From Dipteronia dyeriana (Eukaryota; Streptophyta; Magnoliopsida; Sapindales; Sapindaceae): 64,000 nucleotides of DNA. Made by a program: the position numbers and the translations under genes. The DNA is taken from contig CM065299.1 in NCBI GenBank assembly GCA_032871835.1, positions 48,186,706 to 48,250,705 of the forward strand. The letters are read 5' to 3'. How positions within the stretch are numbered: the stretch's first letter is position 1; each line of letters opens with the position of its first letter. Positions 23,543 through 35,892 of this stretch are shown one piece after another. The notes below the pieces were generated by a model, which was given only the letters and a program-made list of their open reading frames with translations, searched no databases and had not been told where the DNA came from.

Positions 23543-25008
23543 AACATAAGCACATGTATTATGTGAGAATTTTGGCCAAGAGAGCCTAATAGATGTGAGG
23601 AACTATTTTTCTCAAAATCAATCAATCAAAGATCATCAAACAGTCCTAGAATCAAAGCTAGCACAATACAATCCCAAACATGTGATAACAAAAGCAAAAT
23701 CAAAACTGAACTCAACATGAATGATTTCAATTGAAAATCAACCTAGCTTTGAAAGTGTTCAAAACACAAATCAAAACACTCACAATATACAAATATATGT
23801 AGAAGAAGAAAACCCAAGGCAATTGACCAAGTTTTAAAAGAAAACTTTGAGAGAAAATCAATACCTTAGTTGATTTAGGTGCAGTCCCGTTGTTGTATGA
23901 TTAGACACCAAAAACAGCAGTAAAACTTATTCAAACCTTCATGGAAATGATGGTCGATGAATAGATGAACACTCTCAACATCGAATCACTTAAATCGGAG
24001 CTCAAATGAAGAAGTTATGGTTTTTGGAAGGTGAGGAAATTTCTGCACACTTATTTGAATTTCTTCTTGGAATGAAATATGAGAGGGAAAGAGTTTATAA
24101 AGGAGTGGGAAACTTGGATATGTGAAATGACCAAGAGGGGGAAGGTGAAGCCAAGAAATCTTGCTGCCCGAGATGGCACATGGGCATCTCGGGGCAGCAA
24201 GCCTTCTGCCCCGAGATGGCCATGCGCCATCTCGGAAAAGAAGACATTGCTTGCTTCTTTCTTCTTTGACCTTCCTTCACATTCTTTGACCGTTCTCTGG
24301 CCTCCTAACTCGGAATTCAAATCTGTTTGTGGATTACGAACCATAACTCTCACACGAACATGGACATATAAGATACTCAACCCAAAAAATAATAATTCGA
24401 CTCGATATACGAAGACGAAGACAATGTATGAAACATGAGTTGAAAGTGTAGTATCTTTTGACTTAGAACTTGAAATCAATAGTATGAGTAACCGAAATGA
24501 CTGGAACTCAATCAAGAATGATGTAAGACTAAATCCAAGTTAAATATCTATGTTATACAAAACATATACACACACAAACACAATTCACACTAGAATACAA
24601 ACTACATAGAGATAGTTTCCAATCATGCATATTCCAAAACATGATATTTTCATACTAATGCATGAGCATTCATCTTCAAGTGTGTGAATGTGTTATACAT
24701 GGTGCACAACGATGCAGGGACACATATGAATGAATTGTATGTGTGTGCTTATAAAGGTGTAAAATGATATAGGGACACAAATGTATGATATGTGTGTGTG
24801 TGCCTAAGCCTTGTAAGAGAAAGATAAGGTCTTAGTATACCTTTGTAGAACCATATTGCATCCTTTCTCTTAAAGACTTAGAACTTGCTTTGACTTGTTG
24901 TTTATTTTTCCTTGAAGCTTGAATCATCATGAATCTAAACAACTAAATCATTACAAGTAAACATCATTTTGATATGGAATTAATGCCAACACAAACTAAC
25001 ACCTAACA
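23543..25008 (-). repeat. SIR2 3' LTR, right piece
   Basis: Reverse complement of about 44210-45750. It ends ...ACCTAACA, so the sense strand starts TGTTAGGTG. Contains a strong palindrome cluster (24171-24236) and two copies of a repeat of about 56 bp (24690-24800), which is present three times in the solo LTR. Confidence 0.9.
24171..24236. repeat. Palindrome cluster in SIR2 LTR
   Basis: The 8-bp arms CCGAGATG/CATCTCGG occur twice as hairpins. Between them is GGGGCAG/CTGCCCC, so the whole stretch is also one large inverted repeat. The counterpart in the solo LTR is at about 45047-45120, somewhat decayed. Confidence 0.85.
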
Positions 25009-25022
25009 ATCTCCCCCTTTGG
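25009..25022 (-). other. SIR2 polypurine tract
   Basis: The minus strand reads CCAAAGGGGGAGAT directly before the LTR start TGTTAGG. This is the plus-strand primer site. Another CCCCCTTTTTG run is at about 25395. Confidence 0.85.
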
Positions 25023-25456
25023 CAAATTCCATGTCAAAACACCTATACATTTACTACAAATATAAAAATGAAGATAGGTCATAAAATCGCTTCCTCGCAT
25101 TACAATGAGTAAGATTCCTATAACTAATCTTCACCAACTCTTCAACTTCATCTTGATCTTCTCTTGAAGCAACCTACAAATCATCTCAAAGCACAATGCA
25201 TATACAAGAGAAAAACAACAAATAACAACATATAATATGGATAAGAATATACAATTAAGTCCACAAATACATGCCAAATACAAGAATTCTTAACCAAATC
25301 TTAAGACTAATTATTACAAACCATTGAAAGTTCAAAAGTTCACAAAAATAACATAAAAAGGAAACAAAGTAACTAGAAACTCTTAACAACTCTTTCTCCC
25401 CCTTTTTGACATGAAATGATGCCAAAATGTAAGAAACATACCATGAGACTCAAATA

Positions 25457-26518
25457 CTAGCTACTAAATCCACCAAAGAAAGATGTGCAAGTAGTTGACC
25501 TAACATAATACTTGAGAGGTGGTCTTGAACTTGAGGCAATACACTCCTCCCACTCTTTTATTCTAGCATCTTGTTTTTCAACTATAGCACTAAGCTCATC
25601 AACCTTATTCTTCAAATGTAAAGCCCAATCCAGAAGAATGTTTATGCTAGTCACTTGACAATCAACTTGTGAACTACTAAATAGTCCAAAATTATCACAT
25701 GTCTTACCCTTATCCTTATATGATATGTATGACACACGTTTATCACTATACTTTTCCAAGGGTTGTACCAACATATCATCTCCACTACTTTGAACACCAC
25801 GAGCTAAGCACAAAGAAGTTATAAACCTTGGTAATGCAAGTTTCTTATCTCCTCTAGTTGAGAAAGCCGCATTATCTAAGTAAAACATAAGCAAATCCCC
25901 AAGGCTTATAGGTTGATTAGTCACCAAGGCATATACTATTTTGATATTGTCTTTATTCAACTCGGTTGAATTCGAAGATCCAATAATATTTGTGCAAATA
26001 AAAAGATGCCAAAATGCACTTGCCTTAGTTAACTCATGTTGACTAATTTATGCTCAACCTTTCCACTCAAAAGAAGCATTGTCACATAGAGTTATACCCA
26101 TGTTATTAAGATTCTCAATGATATCAACATCTAGAAAGTTTGAATCAATATCACTAGATAGCCCAAGAAACTTGTTAATGTTTACTAGGTTAACTCTAAA
26201 CACAACACCCCTAATCTCCATCAAAGCATCCAATAAGGTGGCACTCTCTCTATATTCATGATAAAATTCGCTAACAATAGTGTCATTCACTATTCCTAGC
26301 ATGCTCACCCAAGATTCCCAATTTCTATCCTTAATGCATTTAAGAACATAAGAATCTTTACATTTACCTAAGTCAATGCCTCTCTCTTGAAATATCTTTT
26401 TAGTTGCAAATATCCCTAAATCCTTTGACGTTGAAGCTTTGGATCCCTTTGAGGTAGACTTGGCTTTCACATTGGGATTCGATTGATTTCCACTTCCGGT
26501 AACCTTAGTTCTTCCCAT
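25457..26518 (-). pseudogene. SIR2 env-like / plant transposon-protein domain ORF
   Basis: The first part (26518-26054) begins MGRTKVTGSGNQSN, is Ser/Lys-rich, then reads KKIFQERGIDL, RNWESWVSMLG, VSEFYHEY, MEIRGVVFRVN, INKFLGLSS. The second part (25960-25457) continues with ALVTNQPISLGDLLMFYLDNAAF, LPRFITSLCLARGV and a helical stretch (LHLKNKVDELSAIVEKQDARIKEWEE). This order is that of the 'putative plant transposon protein' family often annotated as envelope-like in Sireviruses, and the position between pol and the 3' LTR fits. Stops near 26054 join the two parts. No clear signal peptide is visible and function is unknown. Family call from memory. Confidence 0.65.
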
Positions 26519-27493
26519 TTGTTCTTGTGAAATAAGATGCTATATACATACAATAAAAGTGAGTGAAAGACAAAACAAACATATTAGTCACAAATATATA
26601 AACACAATGACATATGACTTAAGAATGAATCATCATGCAAGACAAAGATAGTGAGTAATATCTTACAAGTATCATTAAGTCAAAATATGCCAACATGTAA
26701 CAAAATGAAGCATGTGAACATATCATAAAAGAGAACAATGTCTAGCATACAATACTCCCCCTTGATAAATGCTATAACTAAAATTCATGATAGCATAAGG
26801 TTCACAAAGATGTTCACACAATCACACATTCAAGCAATTTGAAGAAATATCAACAAAATAAGCTTCATATGCTAAGAGAGATACACAAAGATTTTTCAAG
26901 TTCTCTCATAATTCTTCAACAATTGCAAAGATATCATCATACTCATAAACAAAGTGTGTGTGAGAGATATGCTTCAAATATATATCAAGAAGTAGTTTGA
27001 TAATTAACATGCAAACAATTTCCAACAACTATTCATCTTAAGCTTTTTCCATAAAAAGACAAACTGATTATCATCCGGAATTTTTACTTTTAAGAGAATA
27101 GATTTCAACATATGAGCGTGTGTGTGCATGTGGCTCGTCATCCCATTTCTTTTTTTCAACCCGAGCTCATTTGATTTTCAACTAAACTTCTTTTTAAGCC
27201 TTCCTTCTTTTCTTTTTAGGCTTTGAATCAAAGATTTTTTTTTTATGAATTCCTTTTAACACTTCTTTGATTTTTCCATTTTTTTTTACATAAACAAAAT
27301 TCACTTCATGATAGCTTTCACTCATCACAATGTTGTAGCTCTTTCCAACATTGGGTAGCTTTCACAACCAATGTGTGTAGCCCTTTTCATGAAGGTGCTT
27401 GTTAAGTTCTATGCAATTGCTGAAGCAAAATGGATACTAACCATAGGTCATTTTAAATGTACTTAAGCACAAAAACTTCAAGGTTTATCCAAT
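26519..27493 (-). other. SIR2 internal remnant, no coding signal
   Basis: AT-rich DNA upstream of the env-like ORF. A CTCCCCCTTG run lies near 26755. I find no pol motifs. It stops at about 27493 where COP3 LTR similarity begins (TTTATAGATATGG). Confidence 0.5.
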
Positions 27494-29073
27494 GTTTATA
27501 GATATGGGCATCGTGGCTCCATTTATTAAATGAGAGTAGAATATCATCATATGAATGTTTTGAGGTATTGGATATTAAATCTTAACGTTAATTTTTCAAT
27601 AGTGTCTATTGAAACATGGTTTCTGGACAAGTCAAAATATCCAAGTTCAAAATGTGGTCATATGAGTAAATATGGTAACTTGGAGAGCTATAGGCGGTCT
27701 ATGAGCTCTTAGCGATTACTGATATTCTTCACGAGGATACACTTTCTCCAATAAGGTTGTCTAGGGTATGAATGAGTAACATCAACATATCCTGTTTTTA
27801 TTTAAGAGTTCAATTTTAGTTCTTTAGTGGAATGAACTAAAATTAAATAGATCGGACCTAAGTGAATCATTTGTTGATTGCGATTGGGTTGTGTCTATTG
27901 GAGCTTAAATTTAGATAGCCTGCCAAGATCACCAATCAACACGAACTTGCATGGATCACTTGATATATTCTACCGGACCAATTTAGGGGTCCATTTAGAA
28001 TTTTAATAAGGCATGTGAACTTGTTTCTTTTTGTAAGAATAGATCTAGTTCACATGTGGACTTTTTATTAAGGTCCAATGGATTTAATAAAATAAGAAAA
28101 ATTATATATGGCTCATATATATGTGTTGGGCGGCAAGGCTATTTGGAATAGCTTAATTATATTATTTTTATTTTATTATTTCATTAAATGAAAATTAATT
28201 AATTTTTTGATTAATTAATTATTAAATTAAAAGTAAAAAAAAAAACTATTAGGAGATGATATACTAATATTATACTATTGTTGGTAGTATAATTAATATT
28301 AAAGACTATATTTGATAAGTAGATAAATAAGAGGAATTATTTATCTAATCAAATTAGGAAGTCTTTAATATGGTTACAAATACACTATTGAGTTGGGTCA
28401 GGAGTCTTGGTGTAGGAAAGAATTCCTTTTGGAAAAGGATTCTTAACCACCAAGTAAATTCACCTAATAATAGGATTCTTAACCACCAATCAAATCCTTC
28501 TTAGGAGAGGGATTTTTGACCAAGAATGAATTTTTGGTGTGAGAAGTTTTTTTGTTTTGTTTTTTATTGTTATAAAAAAAAACATCGTCCAACTCATCGT
28601 GTGAAGATCGGCCAAGCATAGAGAAAAGAGGGAACGTTTTTGTTTTCGATAGTACACTAGTATCCTTTGCATAAAAAGGGTTTTGTATACAACATCGAAT
28701 CAAGGTTCACGCGAGTTTAAATCAAATTGATTGATAATGCACAAGTGACCGGACGTTCTTGGTTTTTTCTCTTAGAGGTTTATTGTGACTAACAAAGAAG
28801 AAGATTTTGTTTGTTTCCATCCACATGTATACAATTTAAAGAAAGGGAGCCCACACTCCTGGGTGATTCATGTTTGTGATTAGATTGGAAGATCTTGTAG
28901 ATTCAATTCAACGCTAGTTCAATCGTCACAAAAAAAAGTACGATACTTTTTATATACATCAATTAATCTAGGGTTAAAGTTCTTGTTATTAAAAGGAAAT
29001 TTTTTTATTTATATGCAAACCATAATTTTATTAAATTTTCTCACGCTTTCGTTGCGCGTGGTTTTATTTTCCA
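27494..29073 (+). repeat. COP3 5' LTR, truncated at its start
   Basis: Aligns with about 34814-36465 of the 3' LTR over its whole length. About 600 bp that should begin TGTTAGGATTATG are absent. The end is TTTTCCA, six bases before the PBS. Confidence 0.88.
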
Positions 29074-29079
29074 TAAAAT

Positions 29080-29093
29080 TGGTATCAGAGCCT
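29080..29093 (+). other. COP3 primer binding site (initiator tRNA-Met type)
   Basis: TGGTATCAGAGCCT follows the LTR after a short AT spacer. Confidence 0.9.
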
Positions 29094-29214
29094 GGTTTTA
29101 CCCTTGATTAATTGATGTATGTCCACGTGAATTTTTTTTTATTGTATATATGCATGTTTTAGAAAGAGATGGCACTCTAGGTATTCACATATATATTTAC
29201 ACTGGAATGTATGG

Positions 29215-29263
<49 letters not shown>

Positions 29264-30492
29264 ATATGTGGTTAGTTATTGCTCAATTTGGGTCCTAGAA
29301 TTTCAATGTAATTTTGTTTTGGGATTGTATCAAGAAGGGTGGTCTATCATCGCCATAATTTCCTTCTTGGTAGTTGCTAAGTTTAATTTTTTGTTGTTGT
29401 AATAAAATAAAAACTGCACTATTGTAATAATAAAAAAAAAGTGCAGTATTTTTTTATTTATAATTCTTCTGTAATACATTCAAGTATCGAAGGCTCGAAG
29501 GTTTAAAGAATTGGAATCAACAGGAACAAGTTTGGACAGTGCGAACCGTAGCAACGAACGTGCGTGCGAAGAGCACGCAACCACGTTTGTTGTGGCATGG
29601 GCTGTGCATGGCAGCCCTATGGAAGCCATGGGCTGCGCATGACAGCCTTTTATGGGTTTGTGCCATGTGCACGCCCATGGGTAAGGGCCAAGGGTGCGTA
29701 CGCCCATGGGAGGCAGCCGAGAGAGTCCGGACGATGAAGGTCGCGTGAAGACTTGTTCGCCAAGAAATGAGTTTTTATATTCCAAGACATATGTAATTTA
29801 CTTGTTTTTCTAGGATGAACCAAAATTGTAGCTATTTATATTTTTGTAAATATTGCAATGTTTGTCATTGTTTGATAACATGTCATATAGAATAGGAGTG
29901 CCACTCAGATATCTCTTTTGGTATGAACATGCATTGAATGGTTTAAGTATCTAAATTGGCATCTAGATAACTTGGTAAATTATTTTTTGGAATTCGATCA
30001 CAGGCCTTAAACAATTGAGTGGGAGAAGGTGTTTTGGAACACCTCCGGCCTCCAAGTTTAGCTGAGCTTTATGTTTCGTGAATAACCTCCCAAGAGGTAT
30101 TCATGAATGGAATTTAGCAATATACTTCTTTATAAGGATAGACTAGACAATTAGACCAAACGATATCTACTTCCAAAGGAGGGATATTCGTGAGGGATTA
30201 TATTGAAGGTCGATAACTTGGTAACACACTCAATTTAATTTTATTAATGTCCTCCCAAGAGTTCTTGTTAATAAAATTGCAAGGTTAAAATAGAAAACGT
30301 TGGTTGTTATGTTAACAATTAGGTGGGACCTAGTCCAACTAGTAAATGGTGTGTACTCTTAAAGGAGGCGTGACATTTATGGGTGTTGGATCACCGTTGA
30401 ATTTTTACGATTGAATTATTTTCAAGATAAATATTCCAAAGTGCTTTATCATGATTATTTACTTATATAATTTTTGTTATTAAAAAGAAATC
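29094..30492 (+). other. COP3 leader
   Basis: 1.4 kb without a gene. It includes an (AT)n(GT)n microsatellite at 29218-29260 and a GC-rich block at about 29530-29745 with repeated CATGGGCTG/CAGCC phrases that can fold back. A 69-codon frame across the GC block looks accidental. Confidence 0.65.
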
Positions 30493-31188
30493 ATGACCCC
30501 ATCCCTAATCAACATCCTAAAAGATAATACTTTAACTAATGATAATTATGTCACATGGAAAAGGAAAATTGAGTTGTTATTGCAAATTGAAAAACATGAA
30601 ATTCGTTATGACTATTCCTTAACAACCAAACTAATGAATCTACTCAGGAGAAAAGAGATTAGTATACGTAGTGGAAGTCTTCAAATGAGATGGCTAAATG
30701 TACGCTACATTATGGCCACCTTCTCCGACGTGTTGCAACAGCAACATGAAGGAATAGAGACTGTTGCTGATATAATGATGTATCTAGATGATATGTTTGC
30801 TATGAGATCTAGAATGACTAAGAAAGAGGCAGTAACTGCTTTTATGAATCTTAGGATAAAACCTGGAAAGGGTGTGAAAGATCACATGATGAAAGTCATA
30901 GCACATCTCAACATTGCTGAACCGAATGGTGCTGAGATAGATGATGAGACCAAAATTGACATGATTGTCAACTTACTATCAGATTCCTTTGATCAATTCA
31001 AGTTGGACTACACCTTGAATAATAAGGAATACACCTTGCAAGGCCTGATGCAAGATGTTCAAAGCGTGGAAAAAATCCTTGTGAAAGGTAAGGGTCAAGA
31101 GATTCATATGCTTGGTAAGTTGCTACTGTTAAAGACCCATAAGAAGGTCAAGAGACAACAGAATAAAAAGCAACTTGAGCCTTCTTAG
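30493..31188 (+). pseudogene. gag: COP3 gag
   Basis: The 231-residue frame opens MTPSLINILKDNTLTNDNYVTWKRKIELLL, the usual copia gag entry. It continues with LQQQHEGIETVADIMMYLDDMF, FMNLRIKPGKGVKDHMMKVIAHLNIAEPNG and QGLMQDVQSVEKIL (UBN2-type). It ends at TAG 31186-31188 in a Lys-rich region, and the same frame continues beyond. Past the stop the zinc knuckle is destroyed: CFFYGEKGQRNR instead of CX2CX4HX4C. It would form the particle; this copy is dead. Confidence 0.85.
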
Positions 31189-32456
31189 AAGGAGACCAAG
31201 AAAGTAACCAAGATCAAAGGAAAGTGTTTCTTTTATGGTGAAAAGGGTCAAAGGAATAGACTGAATAAGAATGAATTCAACTTGCATTTAGGCAATGGAT
31301 CGTTGGTGTCTAATAGTGTAGTGGGAGATATTAGAATCAGTTTAGATTCTTATAGGCATTTAGTTTTAATAAATATTTATTATGTACCACAATTTAAGAG
31401 GAATTTAATTTCGGTCTCTTGTCTAAATAAATTTAGATATTCGGTTACTTTTAATAAAGGTTTTATTATTAGTAAGAATAAAAAATTTGTTTGTAAAGGT
31501 ACATTGGAAAATGATTTATTCTACCTGCCTAGAAATATCTCTCACTTGTCAGATACGGAATCAATGGAACCTAATCATAAAAGAGTAAAATGATCAAAAG
31601 ATGAAACCTACCTATGGCATTTGCGCCTAGGTCATATTAACCTTTTGGTAAGTGACAGACCTCTAAGTGACTTAAAGGTTGATGATCTACCAACTTGTGA
31701 ATCTTGTTTGAAAGGTAAAATGACCAAAATGGTGTTTACGACTAAAGGCGCAAGAGCCATTGAATGTTTAGGATTGACACACACTGATGTGTGCGGACAT
31801 ATGAGCATTCAAGCTAGAGGTGGATTTGAGTACTTCATCACTTTCACGGATGATCACTTAAGATTTGGCTATGTGTATCTCACGAGACATAAGTCGGATG
31901 CTTTTGATATGTTCAAAGCATTTAAAGCTAGAATGCATAAAAAACTTAAGGTCTGATCATGGTGGAGAATATCTATCTGGTGAGTTTCAACAATATCGTA
32001 TTGATAATGGGATAATTTCTCAGTTTTCTGCACCGGGCACACCTTAACAAACTGGGGTGGCAGAAAGGAGAAATAGGAATCTTTTGGATATGGTGAGGTC
32101 TATGTTGAGTTATTCAACTCTCCCTAATTCTTTTTGGGGCTATGCTTTACAAACCGTAATATACATTCTAAACGATGTACCATCTAAGTCGGTTCCTAAA
32201 ACACAGCATGAGTTGTGGACCAGGCGAAATCCTAGTTTAACAACACTTAAGGATATTTGGATGTCATATGCACATTTTAAAAGGAAAGACAAAAAAGATG
32301 GAGTCTCGTTCAGAAACATGCATATTTGTAGGGTATCCAAAAGGAACAAAAGGACATTATTTTTTTAGTCATTCAAATCTTAAAGTATTTGTTTCGACAA
32401 ATGCTAAATTTCTTGATAAAGACTATATGAATAATTTTTTTTCCCAAAAGTAGAAT
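31189..32456 (+). pseudogene. pol: COP3 pre-integrase and integrase (protease missing)
   Basis: The frame of gag continues to 31956 with stops at 31186 and 31591. The protease with its DTG is absent, lost between about 31265 and 31285. Readable parts are the pre-integrase (YYVPQFKRNLISVSCLNKFRY), zinc region (LRLGHINL, CESCLKGKMTK), first catalytic Asp (THTDVCG) and, after a frameshift, SDHGGEYLSGEF with the second Asp. [19 protein letters not shown] carries the Glu, and a stop precedes it where copia elements have Gln. The C-terminal part is in 32057-32450. Confidence 0.85.
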
Positions 32457-32639
32457 TGTCCTGAATGAGCTTTTAGGAGATACAATTCCACAAGAGGTTT
32501 CACAACCAAGCCCAATTGTGAGTCCCGTACCAACACAAGATCAACAATATACCATACCTCATCGTAGTGGTCGGGTTGTTAAACAACCCGAGAGATACAT
32601 CAATCTGGGAGAATCTATAGAGAATCTTCCGGATGACGA

Positions 32640-34140
32640 TGATCCTATACGTACAAGGAAGCAATGAAAGATGTTGGTTGTCGCCATTGGTAAAAGGCAA
32701 TGCAATCCAAAATTGAATCTATGTTAAAAAACAAAGTCTGGTCTCTTGTAGACTTGCCTAAAGGGATTAAAGCCATCGGGTGCAAGTGGGTATACAAGAG
32801 GAAAAGATGAATGGATGGAAAGGTGGAAACCTTTAAAGCTAGATTGGTAGCTAAAGGTTATACATAGAAAGAAGGTATCGATTATAAATAAACCTTCTCT
32901 CTTTTGGCCATGCTTAAATCCATTAGGATACTCTCATCAATTGCGACATCTCTAGACTTAGAGATTTGTCAAATGGACATCAAGATAGCTTTCCTTAATG
33001 GAAGTCTTAACGAAAGAATCTATATGATGCAACCAGAAGGACTCATTGAAAAGGGCCAATATGAAGGGTATGCAAATTGTAAAGATCCATATATGGATTG
33101 AAGCAAGCATCAAGATCCAAGAACATAAGGTTCGATCAAGCCGTGAAAAGTTTTGGATTTACTCAAAACCTTGATGAACCATGTGTATAGAAAAGGATTA
33201 AAGGTCATAAGTTGGTTTTCCTAGTTCTTTACGTTGATGATATACTACTCATCGGAAACGATGTGGGTGTATTGTATCAGTCTAAGAACGGTTAGCAAAA
33301 CAATTTGATATGAAGGACTTATAAGAAGCAAGTTATATTCTTGGTATCCAAGTCATAAGGGACAGAAAGAATAGAACGATTGCATTATCCCAAGCTTCAT
33401 ACATAGATAAAATCTTGTCTAGGTTTTCCATGCAAGATTCCAGGAAAGGTATGTTACCTTTCAGACATGGAATCAAACTTTCTAAGGAACAAGTTCCTAA
33501 GAATGTGCATGAAGAGCAATTCATGAAAAGGGTTCCATATGCATCGGCAATTGGAAGTCTCATGTATGCAATGCTCTGTACTAGACCAGATATTTGTTTT
33601 GTTTTGGGTATAGTTAGTAGGTTTCAATCTAAACCTGGTCCTGATCACTGGACGACAGTCAAGCATATTATCAAGTATCTCAGGAGAACGAGAGATTATA
33701 TACTTGTATACTCTATAGGGGATTTGATTCCTGTTGGGTATACAGATTTTGATTTTCAGTCAGATTTTGACTCCAGGAGATCAACATCAAGATCTGTGCT
33801 TACTATTGGAAGAGGGGTAGTTATATAGAGGAGTATCAAGCAATCTTGTATTACCGATTCCACCATAGAAGCCGAGTATGTTGCAGCATGCGAGGCTGTC
33901 TGGCTCTGCCAATTCTTGATTGACTTGGAAGTGGTTCCTGATGCGAATAAGAAGATCATTATCTATTGTGACAATAGTGGAGCAGTGGCTAATTAGAGAG
34001 AACCAATAAGTCATAAGAGAGGAAAACACATTGAAAGAAAGTATCACCTTCTAAGGGAAATTGTGCATAGGGGTGACATGATGATTACCAAGATCGCGTC
34101 AGCAGATAATATAGTGGATCCCTTTATAAAGGCTCTTCCA
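32640..34140 (+). pseudogene. pol: COP3 reverse transcriptase and RNase H
   Basis: RT entry near 32700 (MQSKIESMLKNKVWSLVDLPKG), KARLVAKGYT, then QMDIKIAFLNGSL (about 32970), LYVDDILLIGND (about 33230; YVDD intact). RNase H from 33415: MLPFRHGIKLSKEQ, PYASAIGSLMYAMLCTRPDI, GYTDFDFQSDFDSRRSTS, then EAEYVAA and a terminal part near 34100 (DPFIKAL). Several stops and at least three frame changes. No whole domain is open. Confidence 0.87.
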
Positions 34141-34206
34141 TAAAAAAGTTTTGATGGGCATCTAGAGAACATGGGGATGAGAAATATGACACTTTTGCTA
34201 TAGAGC

Positions 34207-34217
34207 AAGTGGGAGAT
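34207..34217 (+). other. COP3 polypurine tract
   Basis: AAGTGGGAGAT directly before the LTR start TGTTAGGATTATG. Confidence 0.85.
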
Positions 34218-35848
34218 TGTTAGGATTATGCTCGATAGCAAGAGTGTAATAATGTATTTGACAATCTTTTCATATTAATGAAGTGATTTCTAGTTTAACA
34301 AATCTTATAGCATTTATAGTTTAATCAATATAATTTTCAAAAGCAAAATAATCATAAGGTCAAAAGACTATGAGAAAAGAAGAATTGTTCTTGCATCTAG
34401 ATATGTATGAGGTAGACATGATTCTTTAGTTAGTCTTGAATAATATTTACAACTTTAGATAAAAGGTTGGGCACCTTTATCTTGTTAAAAGTTGTAGATT
34501 CTTTTGCTAGCATTTGAGTGGGATCAAATGTGTTATGATGAGTCTTAAATCATCAAAGTGTGGTGTCTTTGGGCAAAAGAATCTAGTGCACTAGGTGCAT
34601 TGAATTGGATCACAATGAAATACTTTATCTAGAACCGTCAGTGGTTAAAAGTTTTTATTTGAAGACAATCAGAGAGTCTATCTCAATCCTGAGATAAATG
34701 ATGGACTTATGGTTGCAAGTGTTATCATTTGAGATATCAATGAGTACAAGTATATAGCATAGTCTATCCTCGATGGTTTGGTGGTTTTCATTTGTTAATC
34801 AATAGAGGACTTCATTTATAGATATGGACATCGTGGCTCCATTTATTAAATGAGAGTAGAATATCATCATATGGATGTTTTAAGGTATTGGATATTAAAT
34901 CTTAATGTTAAGTTTTAAATAGTGTCTATTGAAACATGGCTTCTGGACAAGTCAAAATATCCAAGTTTAAGATGTAGTCATATGAGTAAATATGGTAACT
35001 TGGAGAGCTATAGGCGGTCTATGAGCCCTTGGCGATTACTGATATTCTTCACGATGATACACTTTCTCCAATAAGGTTGTCTAGGGTATTAATGAGTAAC
35101 ATCGACTTATTCTATCTATATTTAAGAGTTCAATTTTAGTTCTTTAGTGGAATGAACTAAAATTAAATAGATCGGACCTAAGTGAGTCATTTGTTGATTG
35201 TGATTGGGTTATGTCTATTGGAGCTTAAATTTAGATAGCCCGCCAAGATCCCCAATCCATACGAACTTGCATGGATCACTTGATATATTCTACCAGACCA
35301 ATTTAAGGGTCCATTTATTAAGGCATGCGAACTTGTTTTTTTTTTGTTTTGTAAGAATAGGTCTAGTTCACATGTGGACTTTTTATTAAGGTTCAATGGA
35401 TTTAATAAAATAAGAAAAATAATATATTGCCCATATATATGTGTTGGGCGGCAAGGCTATTTAGAATAGCTTGATTATATTATTTTTATTTTATTATTTC
35501 ATTAAATGAAAATTAATTAATTTGTTGATTAATTAATTATTTAATTAAAAGTCAAAATCTTTTTCTATTAGGAGATGGTCTCCTAATATTATACTATTGT
35601 TGGTAGTATAATTAATATTAAAGACTATATTTGATAATTAGATAAATAAAAGAAATTATTTATCTAATCAAATTAGGAAGTCTTTAATATGGTTACAAAT
35701 ACACTATTGAGTTGGATTAGGAGTCTTGGTGTAGGAATGAATTCTGTTTGGAAAATGATTCTTAAACACCAAGTAAACCCACCTAAGGATACGATTCTTA
35801 ACCACCAAGTAAATCCTTCTTAGGAGAGGATTTGGTCTCCTATGTGTG

Positions 35849-35892
<44 letters not shown>

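Larger units (their letters stand above)
12695..27493 (-). mobile_element. SIR2: Sirevirus-like copia element, 3' half only
   Basis: Minus-strand element consisting of a 3' LTR (12695-13827 plus 23543-25008, split by SIR3), a PPT (25009-25022), an env-like ORF and about 1 kb of further internal DNA. It ends abruptly at about 27493 against a truncated COP3 LTR. Pol, gag and 5' LTR are missing. The same LTR occurs alone at 44210-46877. The left end lies inside the COP2 3' LTR. Confidence 0.82.

Noticed and set aside
24051..24515. Overlapping frames on both strands near 24100-24500
   Set aside because: They are within the SIR2 LTR and span the palindrome cluster; not conserved as ORFs in the solo LTR.
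29480..29785. 101-codon frame in the COP3 leader
   Set aside because: Produced by repeated CATGGG/CAGCC words; no domain.
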